A stretch of 64,000 bases of DNA, from assembly GCF_964340395.1 (NCBI RefSeq), contig NC_135566.1:10912501-10976500 (forward strand), read 5' to 3'. Source of the DNA: Glandiceps talaboti (Eukaryota; Hemichordata; Enteropneusta; Spengelidae). Below are positions 12,001 through 25,200 of the stretch, piece by piece. Made by a program: the position numbers and the translations under genes. Position 1 is the stretch's first letter, and each line of letters opens with the position of its first letter. The notes below the pieces were generated by a model. The model was given only the letters and a program-made list of their open reading frames with translations. It had not been told where the DNA came from and did no database searches.

Positions 12001-15000
12001 CTAGTACCTACAGTTGCTGTGACTTTCGTGCTAAAAAGAAAACAAATGTCTATGAAAAATGTGAAAACTGTAGTACTGTAAACATGAATTACAACAACAT
12101 CTTGTTTTTAGCCAACAAGAGATCGAAATCAGTAAGCCACAATGAAATGTTAAAGTGAAAATCAATAACGTTGTCTACCCTATTAACAAATTCAACATGT
12201 ATTGTGAAACTGGTCGGCGTTCATAGAATTAAAGGCCCATTTCGGATTAGGATTGCAATTTACTGTCAGTGTGAAAAATTTGCATGACAGAGTTTATAGA
12301 AAAAATTGGTCCAGAACACCATCAGAAATCTGAATGTTTAGCTACCTGTACATTTGTATCATGGTGTCTCTGCCTTCCCTGACAGATTTAGGAACTGCTG
12401 AGCAGATTTACGGTGTCTGTATCCTCGAAAATGACTATAAATTATAAACATATACATGTCCAGCCACAAGCACGCTAACCTCACAGTTACTTTGTGATAT
12501 ATTTAGAATCAAATTTGGCATCTTAAAAAAGAAAGATGGCAGACAGACATAAAACAGACTTTAAATGTAAACGGCCGTAGGCAGTTCTTTGTCGTACAAG
12601 TCATGCATATAGATATTTATCGCTCTACTCTATTTGGTTTCTTTATAGCAATGTTAACAGTGCATAATTACTGCTTTGATAGGCAAATAACCTGGATACT
12701 CAACACTAGTGTATTTTCATGGGTTTTTGAAATTATTTTGCCAACTTGTCCAATGTGTATTGCTTATATTTTTGATAAATGATACTTGTAATGACAATGT
12801 ACTGCATACATGTAGTCTAAAACACTAGTAACCAACACTACTTTCAGTCATTCTCCTTTCATAATTTTCTACCTTATATTCATTTACACAAAGTTAAACC
12901 TTCAGAAATATTTTTCTGCATTTTCGTACCAGGGGAAGGAAACTGTTTGTTAATTACTGTTACCTGTTGTCAACATGAGATGGAGATCCGTACTTGTTGA
13001 GTATGGTTATTGGCAATGTGCCTTCTTTTAGCCAATTTTATGCACCACTGATGCAAAGCGTTGCACAAAAAAAATTTACTGTCAGAATTTTTTTATGGTG
13101 GTGACTCACTACACATGATGATCTTTATTCACTTTTGGGAAGTTGTCACATATTGACAACAAACACCACAGACACACAGCTGATGTAATATGTGGATGCT
13201 GTCTCACCATTTTATTTGTTTCAATTTATATGAAAATGTCTTTCAAAAGAGCACACAGAACTGAAACTTTAGGACACTTCACACGTTTCTGTACTTCAGA
13301 CTGGAAATCAATCAATCCCTATACTTAGATGATGAAAGAATTATAGCTGTCACCAGCACTATACAGGTGTCCAAGTGCTGTGTTTCAAAACAACCTGAGT
13401 TGGCAAATACAGAATGGTTAGATTCAAGAGTTTGATTAATCACTGATGCATGCCTTCTCACACATTTACACCAGGGCAACAATGATATAAAATACATTTT
13501 TAGTTTAATCAATGGCGTGATATAATTTGTCAACACAGTTATGTTATAGGAAAATCCTAGATTGTAAAATTCGTTGTGTCGTTCAGCCGTATCAGACTTC
13601 TGAACTACAGACGATGAGTGCTGGCTGATATAGCGTGGCATGAATGTCTGTATCTTACAGACTAGGAAAATCCAAGATGGCTGCTAAAGCACATGACATT
13701 TTGAAAACCTTTTCACAAACTACAAATTCTGTTTTTAGCGAAAATTTTACAAGAATATTTCCATTGTTTTCTACACTTGTTTGAGGCAAATATCCTGATA
13801 ACATCTGAAACCCAATTTTATTTTTTGGCCGAAGGTTTTTTTTTTTTTGTAACAGCATGGGTAATAAAAATAATGAAAATTTCTACTCACAGTCAAAAAA
13901 GATCTTGGAAGAGAATCCCAAATTTTCGCTGACAACTCGTCAGCATCATGCCTGATAATTCACTTCTAAGAAATTTATTGACTCTGTGAGGAGAATTTTT
14001 CCTTACTTAGTATGAACTCAGAGTCAACGAACATTCATTCTCGCGTGGGTAATAAAAGTTTCGCATTGCATTGAATGTATTGATAGTGAAAATTCTGTTG
14101 CATTATAACACTACAGTGCATGCATGGGTCCTCTACATTCACTGTAAGTTTTAGTTTTAAGATGAACTCCAGTCAACAACCTTGAAGACTGTATTATGCG
14201 CCATGTTGTACATCCCTAATCAGACTTCTCTTAAGACAGTCAACTTGTAAGATATGTCATGCCAGTCAACCTTACATTCAAGCTTTTCTGTCACAGTTAT
14301 TGCTGGCAGATAGGATGACATGACACACTGTGGTAATACAGACTGTAACAACCTTTGGAAGGAGTAGATTAGTATACTAATAGTTGTATGATATTTATAC
14401 CCTTGGAAGAAAACCTTCAGTGTTCCATCATTGTTCTGATAACTATCAAGTACCACCACAGCGCTAATATATGGGAATTGTGTTTACAAAGCAACATTTG
14501 GACAGAAAACAATTTTGGACAAACTTTATTCCGTATTTTACTAAGATTTGGGAACCCTGGTAACATTTGAGGGTAATCTGTTAAAAATTGTAGAAATTTC
14601 CTTTATACAATGTACCGTAATTTTGATGGGGGAACTCCCGTAAAATATCTGGGGAACTCACACTCGCCACCCTTAACCCAAAAATACTGATTTTACAAAA
14701 TCGATAGATGATAAAATTTTCATGCAATTTATAATTTCAGACAATGCAAACTTTTTAATCAAAATTTTGACAAGTTGAAGTAGCATACCCGGTACTGGGA
14801 CCAAAGAATTGCATACAGCAACCTGTTGATTAAGATTTAAAGTAAGGTTATCTGTACTAATCTGTCTGTGACCTTTAAACACCGTTAGCTAGTACAGTTG
14901 CAAAGTGGGAAATAAATACTTTGCATTCTTTTCATCTGAAGGGGTGACCATGGAGTGTCAAATTGCATTATAATTGTGTAATGTGAAAAACAAAAACAAA

Positions 15001-18000
15001 ATAACAACATCAAAACCTTGAAAACAGCAGTTTAGGATAGAACAATTTTCCAGAGATTTAGTCTCACTCCGAGTATGAAATTGGTTTCTTTACATTTATA
15101 GGTAAAACATAAAGTGATCGCCAAGACTATGCAAATTTGTATGCTCCCCAAGAGCGATTTAAATAGATAAGAAACTTTGCACAGACTGTTTATTACAAAT
15201 ATCAACAACACCACCCAACCCCCCAACTGATCATACACGGACATACACACAACAAAGTCTGTGGAACAAAGAAGCTATTGAATGTCATCACATTGCAGGC
15301 TCAGATTTTGACACATACGTACACAATGTATTGATTCAAAGTTACAAGTCATGACCTACATTCTGATTTATTACACCTCAACGTTCTTATACACAAGCTG
15401 TCATTGGTCAGAATCACATCATGTGACCTTCTTTAAATAGACTATTTGCCCACAAGACGTGATATTGCCCATTTGTGTAGAGACTATGGCCTGGAACTAT
15501 TGCTCGCTGGAGTTATTTTGACTGATGTGCATCTACATGTATTCTGTGTGCATCACACTAAAGATGTTTTGTAGAATTGGAGATGACAAGATCACTAGAG
15601 GGAGGAGACACATAAGGCTTCCTACAGAAGTCAAATAAAATATAATTTCAAATTAGAAATACTGTATGAAAAATCATGTTTGATCACATCTACATTGTAC
15701 TGTTAACACTAATGTATTGTACATGTATAAATATGCTATTCAGAATTTTTTGTATTTTTTCCCTCGTTACTTTGTAAATATTTAAAAGGTGACTTATAAG
15801 CCCATTGGGCTGGGAGAGGTTGTGTTTTCTATTTTCATCTAGCTACTGTAATTTATTTTTCAAAACCTCACCTCACTATAATAAACCATGACCTTTAATA
15901 CTGTGTGCAAAGTTCATACATGAACTATTTTACTTATGATCACATTTCTCTTTCCTTGGGATCATAGAAAGTCAAAAGTGGTACTTGTCTAGTACTCACC
16001 CCAGGACAGAGATGATGGTCAAGTTGATGACATGTATAGGTTGGGTAAGGTTGGACAGAGATGATGGTCAGGTATATGTTGCGTAAGGTTGGAGGGAGAT
16101 GATGGTCAGGTATAGGTTGGGTAAGGTGGATACGTAAACTTTTCATAGAGTGACAGATTGGGAACCCTGGTAACTACAGAGTGGGAGAAATCAGGCACAA
16201 TTTGCAGTGTCCTTAATATTCTTTACTATAATATGAAGATTTATCATATATGATAATAAATATGTTAAATTTCATATGATGTCTAATTTTCAGCCTGAGA
16301 CAGTGAGTGTAAATATTGGTAGTCAGTGTACAATTCTAGTATTTTGTATTTGAGTACTTTCCAGTGAACATTTTAAATAACCACTTATTTCTCAATCTCA
16401 CAATTTTTAACATACAAAATTTTAAAAGGAGAACTAACCTATATTTCACATAGTGAAAGATATCACCTGTGTTTTGTTCTTCATGTATAATTAATTAATT
16501 ACAGCTTTGTAGAGAGGAAGTCCCATAGGAACAGGTGTTTACAAATTTTATGTAACATTTCATGCTGAGGATAATAACATTTTCATTTTCATAATGCTAT
16601 TCATCTTTGCGGGCGTGTTGTTGTTTTTTATGTGAAAATATTTTTTCTACCTATCAAGTATTTGAATATATTAGTTTCTTTTGTATTGTAATTTACATGG
16701 AATTTTCTCTTTGTAAAGAATATTTTATTATCTGATGTTGAGTTGCCCTGGTCAATATTTCTGGTAATGGTTCCTACATGTACATAAGTTAAAATAAAAT
16801 TGACTAAAAACTACTAAATTTACTTGTACAGGCTCTTTAGAATAAGGTTCAAAATCACAGAAATGGATTTTACGATGTTATTTTTTGCATGAGTAAAGGG
16901 ATATTTATTCCATATTGAATTTTTGTGTGTGAAATATTGTGTAGAAAGTATGCATTTATCTCACCTATCACGAAGTTAAAAATATATTGTGTACATACGA
17001 AATATATGAGACTATTAGTTTTACAAATGTAGACGATAGAAGTGATGTACTACTGGTGGATATTGAGAAAAAAAGGCTAAATTATTGTTGTACAATTACA
17101 TTGAAATAAGATATTAATAATTAATAACAAATAAGTACACTTGAATTCTGTAGTCTGTTTTTATATCTTTTAAAATATGCTCTGTGAGACAGACAACAGT
17201 ACATGTATGTATATAGAAGAATTTTTTGCAAAATTGTAATTGAATGGTATTTTCTTTGCAAATTTAAAGTAAATTATACTACAGTAAGCTAACTGACAGA
17301 GTGTGAAGGTCAGTGTTGCAAAGAACACCCTTCTTCATCTGGATTGCAGTATCATGTTTTCAGTCTTCAAGGTTGTGTCATAAAAAACACTTGTTGACAT
17401 TTTGGATCACAGTTATATCATGTTTCTTATTTTTGTCTTCAAAGCTGAATAAATATGTATATATTTTCATTTGTAATTTTACCTATATCCAAAACTTTTC
17501 AACTCACATCTCAAAAATTCCTTTCCTACTTGGTGAGTAGCAGGCAAGCTCTTAACTACTCACTAGCATGTGTTAGTAACTGCAAGCTCAGTGCTCACAC
17601 CAGGCTGCCAGAATAACACCTTACCTTGTTTAGCAACTGAAAGGTTACATGTAATGCCTTCCCAAGTCCTCTAATTTTGTATTAATGGAAGACTTAGACA
17701 AGTCCAGTGTTTTCAAATTTAAACATGCACACAGTATGAGGCTGGCGTTACATGTAGGTTATTCTTGTGCTGTACTCAGCCTACCCAAAACCGTGTCAAA
17801 TTTTAAAAAAATGTTATATGATTAAATAATTTTTTTTTTTTAAATTCTCAACACACTTGCATGTAGTCTACTACATGTATTTATGACAGTTACTGTTCTT
17901 TTTATTTAGTACTTTAAAGCAAGTGTGTGTGTGTGTGAGACAGATGTCATTTGCTTGTTCATGATTGGCTCTGCAGTTGTCTTCACTGAAGTAGGGAGGG

Positions 18001-21000
18001 TTATTTTTGTGTTTCCCAAATACAAATACAAAAAAAGAGACCAAAGTGAGGGTATCTAAGTGATGTGCACACTAACCAGAAACAATTCCTTTTTTCTTTT
18101 ATTTTGGCTGAACTGTTATCAGTACATGAACACCTATGTTACCCTTATATATTCAGATAAACTCTTCTTGTAGTATAAATAACACTTTGAAACTACTGGT
18201 ATTAGTGGAAGATATCAGGCTCTTAATGAGAGTTTTATGAGCTTGTAACCCTAAAATAAAGGAATTCTCAACATTTATGGCCCTGTAAGTTTTGTCAGAT
18301 GAGACGATTAATCAGATAATGATAACCTTGTGTGTCACTGTGTATTGTATGATTTCTACAACAAATTGTACTTTGCTGGTAGAGATTTAACTTCATCAAT
18401 AATCACACTTTCTGTGTTTTTATACAGTAAACAAGTTTAATGGATATAAAAATGGTATTAAATAGACAGTATTTGCAAATGTATTTCAGCAGGCATGACA
18501 TTAACTTCAACCTCAATAAAAAAAAATTCAAAAATAAATTCCATGTTAAAACATTACGAGGCGTGCGCAGGTGTATTCCAAAATTATGCTTTCATTCAGT
18601 GTACATAAGCTGTGTTATGCTATAGATTTTGTGGTTATGAATAAACTGTGTTTCTGTAAGTACAACATTTGAAATTTTTAATATGAAACCAAAATAATGT
18701 GGTACAAGACATTCAGATCAGCTAGCCCATTAGCCCAGAGACTTTGCTATTCATCTTAGACAACTGTTGTTTGAGACGGTATGCTGGGCCAAATAGCCAA
18801 GTCTCTAGGCTACAGGCCTATGTGTGTGTTTGTGGAATACAGCTATTCACTTCTAGGTGTACATAAATAGAACGTTTTACATAAATCTATGTATACAGCC
18901 AACTGTATAGTTTGTATAATTTTACATGATCAATATTAGCATTTTAGTAACTGTTTACTTTTGATATTAGTCATCTCAGAGACTCAGGTAATTGATTTCA
19001 CATTTGTGAAATTAAAAAGCAAACTGAATAAAACTATGAATGGGGTATGTAATCAATACATCAATACCGTCAAATTGTGTGGTTAGATTAGAATATATAG
19101 TATAGTGTTGACACAAACCACAGTTAAAATGTTTAGAATGCTTAGGGTTATGATTACTACAGCAAGAATTTAAAATGTTTGAACAGTTCTTGGGGTTTTT
19201 TTTGAGCTGATGAAAATTTATAGTAAAGTTCCACTTCGCACTGGTCATCTGTGATAAAGCTAAGATACTAAAATGTGAAACATGTCCATCTCAATTCTAG
19301 TTTAAACAAATGTAATCTCCAAAGACCATAAAGTTACAGACTGTGTCCCTTTAAACAAATGTCATCTCCAAACACCATAAAGTTACAGACTGTGTCCCTT
19401 TAATTTACAACAAAAGATACCACCAAAGTGAAACACCATAAAGTTACAGACTGTATCCCTCCATATGGATGACAAAGGTTGGATTTTTAATTCTTAAGAC
19501 TATTTGACCATGTTTTCCTATTTAAAAAAAAAATAATTTGAAATAGCATCGACCAAATTCGTGTTTGTAATTTAACAAATTACGAAAAGCTAAAACTGCA
19601 TAAAAAGTGTGTTATTGTATGTACAATTTACCGAGTTACAAAAAAGAATTTAGTATATGTTATTTCACATTGTTTTTCCCAAGTATAATAATATAGTAGA
19701 GTTGTTTTATGAATTAAAAATCCAAAATAAATATCAATTTGTCATCCATATGGCCACAAGAGCAATCTCCAAACATCATAAAGTTATTGAATAATAATAT
19801 CCCTTTAATTCATAAATGAAATATATCTGAACTACTTTTTCTCTCATTGAAAAACCATTCAGAATAATCTTTTCTGTTCATATCCTCTCAGAACTGATCA
19901 AACACTGGACACATTTATTGATATTAATGAGCAGACATATTTTTGTATCTACCCATTAATAATCTCTTGAAATGCAATTTGTTGTCAGATTGATTGAACA
20001 CAGCATTTTGGTTTTGACGAATTTCAAATATAAAACGTAAATGATTTATCGCAAAACCTTTCAGGCAGAGATTCTACTCAATATGTACATTTTTCAATAA
20101 CTCATGTATGATGTAGACAGAGATCAAATTTGAAACTGTATTTAATATACTCAAGTTTCCAAAAAAAGACAGCTGACTATTCTTGTATTGTATATACCCT
20201 TCAATTTGGCCTTTTGTCTGATTAGGATCAAAATTAGGTGAAAAAAATGAAAGTTGTTTGGCAGAGCCATTATATACTCTTTAATTTGGCCTGTGTCCAA
20301 TTTGTATGAAAAGTAGGTGGGGAAAAATATCCAACAAATTTTCCCAAAAAAATGAATAGTTCTGTTCCTTGTGGCTCCACTAAGTACATGTGGTAGTAAT
20401 GTGAAAACCAGGAACTGACACATGGGCCTTTATCATAGTATGTTCGAGATGTTGTTATCAGATGTAATTACACACTTGTACATGTAACTGTTTCCAATGA
20501 TTACAAGACAAGTATTGTGCCAACAAAGTATGTAGAGTTTACAAAGTGTGCTTTAATTAAAGGGTAACACCACTCCAGTTAATAGAGACATTTTTCGTAA
20601 ACTATCGGTTCTGGAGAGTCATTTCATGACTTCTACATCACCTACAATTATTTACGATTCACAGAAACATCAAGTTGATCTTATACATTTATAGGGTAGC
20701 TTTGCTTTGGGCTATTGCATTATGGGAGAGAGCAGAAATACATCATTCAATGGTTGAACACTGAATATTCATGAGTACAAAATGCCATGATTTGAATAAT
20801 ATCATTGAATAATGTATTTCTGCTACCTCCCATGATGCCGTAGCCCATAGCAAAGATACCTTATACATGAACAAGATTGACTTGATGTTGCTCTGAAATT
20901 GCAAATAATTGCAGGTGATGTAAAATCATGAAATGACTCTCCAGAACCAATGTTTTATGAAAATGTCTCTTATTTCCTGGAATGGCTTCCCCCTTTAACT

Positions 21001-22199
21001 GTAACCCTGTTGAGACATACATGTAGTTATCCTAAATACCAAGTGGTCCATAGTTGTATGCATTGAGTTTTACACAGATGACGATGAATTCTACAAAGTC
21101 ATGCATGCTTACACATCATATGCAGTTTAGGAGAAATTTAAAGAGTTTTTTTAGGAGGCTTCTTTAGTTATAGGCTATAAATGGACAAGATACTGAAGTT
21201 TATAGAACACAGACTTTACACTCAAGGCTTTCAATATCATGGACTAAAATAAGTCTTTACATTGTATATATATATCAGTAAATGCAAAAAGAAAAATATA
21301 CATTTCACTGCATTGCGGTGACAATTACAAAAAATAATGATAATTATGACCACGTTCTCTCAGCTCAGTACTGATACCATTTGCATGACTGTAGTAAAGT
21401 CACAGTCAGTGATCATATCAACCTGTGGTACAAGTAGATTCACCTGGCAACATGTGGTCGATTCATCCGGACATTTTTTTTTATGTACACACTGACATTT
21501 ATCCTGATGTTTTCCAGTTAAGTTACTAACCATGAGAAATGTCAAAAGTGATGATAGACTTTTTTGTCATTTATCTCAGCCACATTCAATAATCCAAGGG
21601 TGAATATGACGTCAATGCGTACTACAAATAAAGGGCTTTGTTCAGGTTCCCTCCCATCTCTGTGCAAAATAATTATGAATAACACAAAAGTTACACAGAT
21701 AGGGTTTCATATTTTCATTGGAATAAGAACTAAAAATAGGTCTTTTTCAAGGCTGAAATGGTTGCACAATGGTTTGATATTTTATGATGTTGTGAAAAGA
21801 TTGAAATATTGAGGATAACACCTGCAGGTTATCATATGTGTTGATCCAAAGCGTCAAAGATTCATGGCCAATATGATTATATCAGTGATATTGAAAGTGT
21901 CACGTAAACACATGAAATTTGAAAATTTACCATATTGCACTATAATTTCTTCACCTTGATAAGCATTGAAGATTCAATGTAGCCACTTCCCCATGGAAAA
22001 TAAAGAGATACAGAAGAGAAAAAAATCGAAGTATGAAGAATTGAACGAATAAATGAATATTTTATACTGTATGTATGCATGTGTGTATGTATGTATGCAT
22101 GTGTGTATGTATGTATGTATGTATGTATGTGTGTGTGTGTATGTATGTATGTATGTATGTATGTATGTATGTATGTATGTATGTATGTATGTATGTGTA

Positions 22200-22230
<31 letters not shown>

Positions 22231-25200
22231 ATGTATGTATGTATAATGTATGTATGTATGTATGTATGTATGTGTGTGTGTATGTATGTATGTATGTATG
22301 TATGTATGTATGTATGTATGTATGTATGTATGATCACGTATAATACATACAACAGTGATGTATATGAACATGAAAAGTATCTATTAATATGTATAATAGT
22401 TAATACACGTGAGGGAAAAATTTTAGCATAGAAATTATTTCAGCCACTGTAGAGTACCATTAGTAAATACTAGTAGAACCAGGATTCAAGTAGCACAGAT
22501 AATTATTTTCTTTTCATAAAAAACCCCGGTAATTGGTGGCTTACAGCTTCATGTAGTGCCATCAAATGACTTGTATCTTCTTGTATATATCTCATTAAAC
22601 TGTGTACATTTCATATGGTAATCATACAGTAATTCCTTTTTAAAGACAGTTCTGTATATCTCTCCTTAGTTCATTTACTGGACATCAGATTCCACTGACT
22701 TGACATGAATACAAAATACATTACAATCGTAATAGTTATTTCCATGTAAAAGAAAACCAAATAACAGTCATTTGTTTCTCTGTGTTGTCATGGAAACAAT
22801 TTAATTATTCATGCCCATTTCCTCATCGCGTATTCTAATTATATAGTATATCTCGTTTCACTTTGACTAATTTTATTGAAACACTCGACCTCTCCTTTGC
22901 ATTAGTCAAGAGTTACATGTATGTGTACGTCATCTCTTGTTGTCATGGTTACAGAATCATACAGCAGAGGATGTGTCTCTAGAGAGAGAGAGAGAGAGAG
23001 AAATATTACTACCGATGTTCAACATCCAGGTTTATCAAGTCTTAACTTCTTATGAGTTGGTTTCCATGGCAACATATAAATATTGTTGATTCCGTGACAG
23101 TAAAGTATGGTGGGCATTGACACACTTTTTTTAAGACTCAGGTCACTGCCATATGGTGTCTTCCAAAGATTTTCCTGCATGCTTCGTAGGTGGAGTGACT
23201 GTTACTCAAACAAATACTCCCTTAGCTTTAAGGCACAGTTATATTATACTAAGGCTAAAGTGCCAAAATATGAAAGATTTTGCTTTTTAGTACCTCATTT
23301 TTTTGGGGTCAAGATACATGTATACGTATATAAACATAAAATGGTTCAGTTGAGATACACCTGTCAATCTGTAAACATGTACAGTATGCTACCTTATGGG
23401 GGCGCTATAACATCAAATCTGATAAACCATCAAAAGTTGAAATATTATTCAAATTTATGATTGACAGTACAGTATAACAATATAGTAATGAAATGTCCAC
23501 TTTCAGAATCAAAATATAGTTTTGGGTTCTGTGAGGAGAAATTTTCATTCCTAAGTATGAACCCAGAGGCCATGAACATTCTTTCTCCTAAACATTATAG
23601 CTAATGTAAATTGATAACTATTGTTGTCAAGAAGGCTAGGGGTGGAACTGACTACTGCGTAAGTGCCATGCCTATAGGGAAAACTCTGAGTATGTGTAGT
23701 TATACACCCATCTTAAAGTTCCGAATGTTGTTGTACTTTAAGAGTGCTGTTTCTTCACCTAAACTATAGCATGATGAAATTACGCTAGTTTGACAATACT
23801 GTAGACCTAGACATTTTTGCTGAATAAATGATTTATTTTCGTTTATTTTTCTAGAACACCAAAACACAAAATTAAATAGTGACTACAATGCCTTCTTGTA
23901 CATGAAAACAAATGTACCAGTCTGGTAATTTTGAAGACAATCTCAGCAAAAGTACTCCATTTTATTTCTTTAATAACAAATTTCATAATTGTTGTTTTCA
24001 ACCAATTGCAATGATGTGAGCATTTTATCCTTACTGTTTTTCTTCACTGACATAGAAAAATATCAGTGTTTAGGACCTTGCAGTTTTTCTCAGTTTTTAT
24101 ATATAGAGTCAAGTTTTGCTAGGTTTTTCTTACCAATTGATAACAACAGAATGAGATGATTTTACAGTGTGTTTCCCTCTCTAGACATCATACATCTTCA
24201 GTTCCACAGATTGCAAAATACTGATAACCTAGATATTTTCGGCACTAGAAAATTCGCGATTTTAAAGTCTTCAGCTAGTTCTCAAAGAGTAATTTTTACT
24301 TGTTATATTTTTGAGGTATATTCCCTCTGGCAAATCAAAATGGAAGATGCTTCAACGTTGTAAAAAGATATAATTACTAATACAGTTGGTAATCATTTTT
24401 GTGATGAAAGATGTACTCTCAAGAGACTGGAAAACTTATCTAATTATTGAAATACCTGGTGGGGAATTTTAATAATGTATTTACTGTCATAATGGTTACC
24501 ATGGTAACAGCAAATTGTGGCAGTAACACTGATATATAGTGTAGTGATAGAAAATAGCAAGTCGTGTGCATAACATTGGTAAGGATTTCACTCGACATCG
24601 CAGCTACAACATGAAAGAGTTTTCCTGGTACTGCTTCTGTTCGTTTTGAAAAAAAAAAATTGAACTTGGTGAAAAGGTCACTAAAGGCCATTATTAATAG
24701 ATTGCATTTGTAGATTTTGATAGCTTAATATAACTAACGTAATGAGAATGGGCAGCTTTAATGTGGTGTTCCGTCGTCTCTCAGCTCTTATGAAAGATCT
24801 ATAAGTGCTTTAGTTGGGGTACGTTTAATGGGAATTAAATTGCCACACAAGGCGGCAACTGAGAAAAGGAAGTCGTGGAATACCATTAAACCGTACGGTA
24901 TTGTGGAATGAAAGTGGGAATTAAAGTGATGGATTGGTTTACAGTAGAATGGAAAGAACTGACTTTTAAACCCTAGCTGCTACTGGGAAACTTATACGAT
25001 TAACAACTCTTAGCAGATGGAATTTTTTTTTATTTGTGAGGAAAATAGGGTATCTCATCATGAAGTTGTACATAATTTACCAAGTATATTTTGACTAAAT
25101 CACTCGGCTTAATTCAGCTAGTGTACGATTCAATGACACAGATAAATTATGTATGCCCTGAATTGGAACTACTAGCAGATTTGATTCAAGAGCCTGCAAC

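Noticed and set aside
13312-13641. 109-codon minus-strand frame in WD40 intron 1
   Set aside because: No recognisable motif and no flanking exons in compatible phase; expected by chance in 22 kb of intron.
22053-22431. Open frames of 96-143 codons on both strands
   Set aside because: They are produced by TATG/TGTG microsatellite periodicity with no stop codons; no codon-use or domain evidence.
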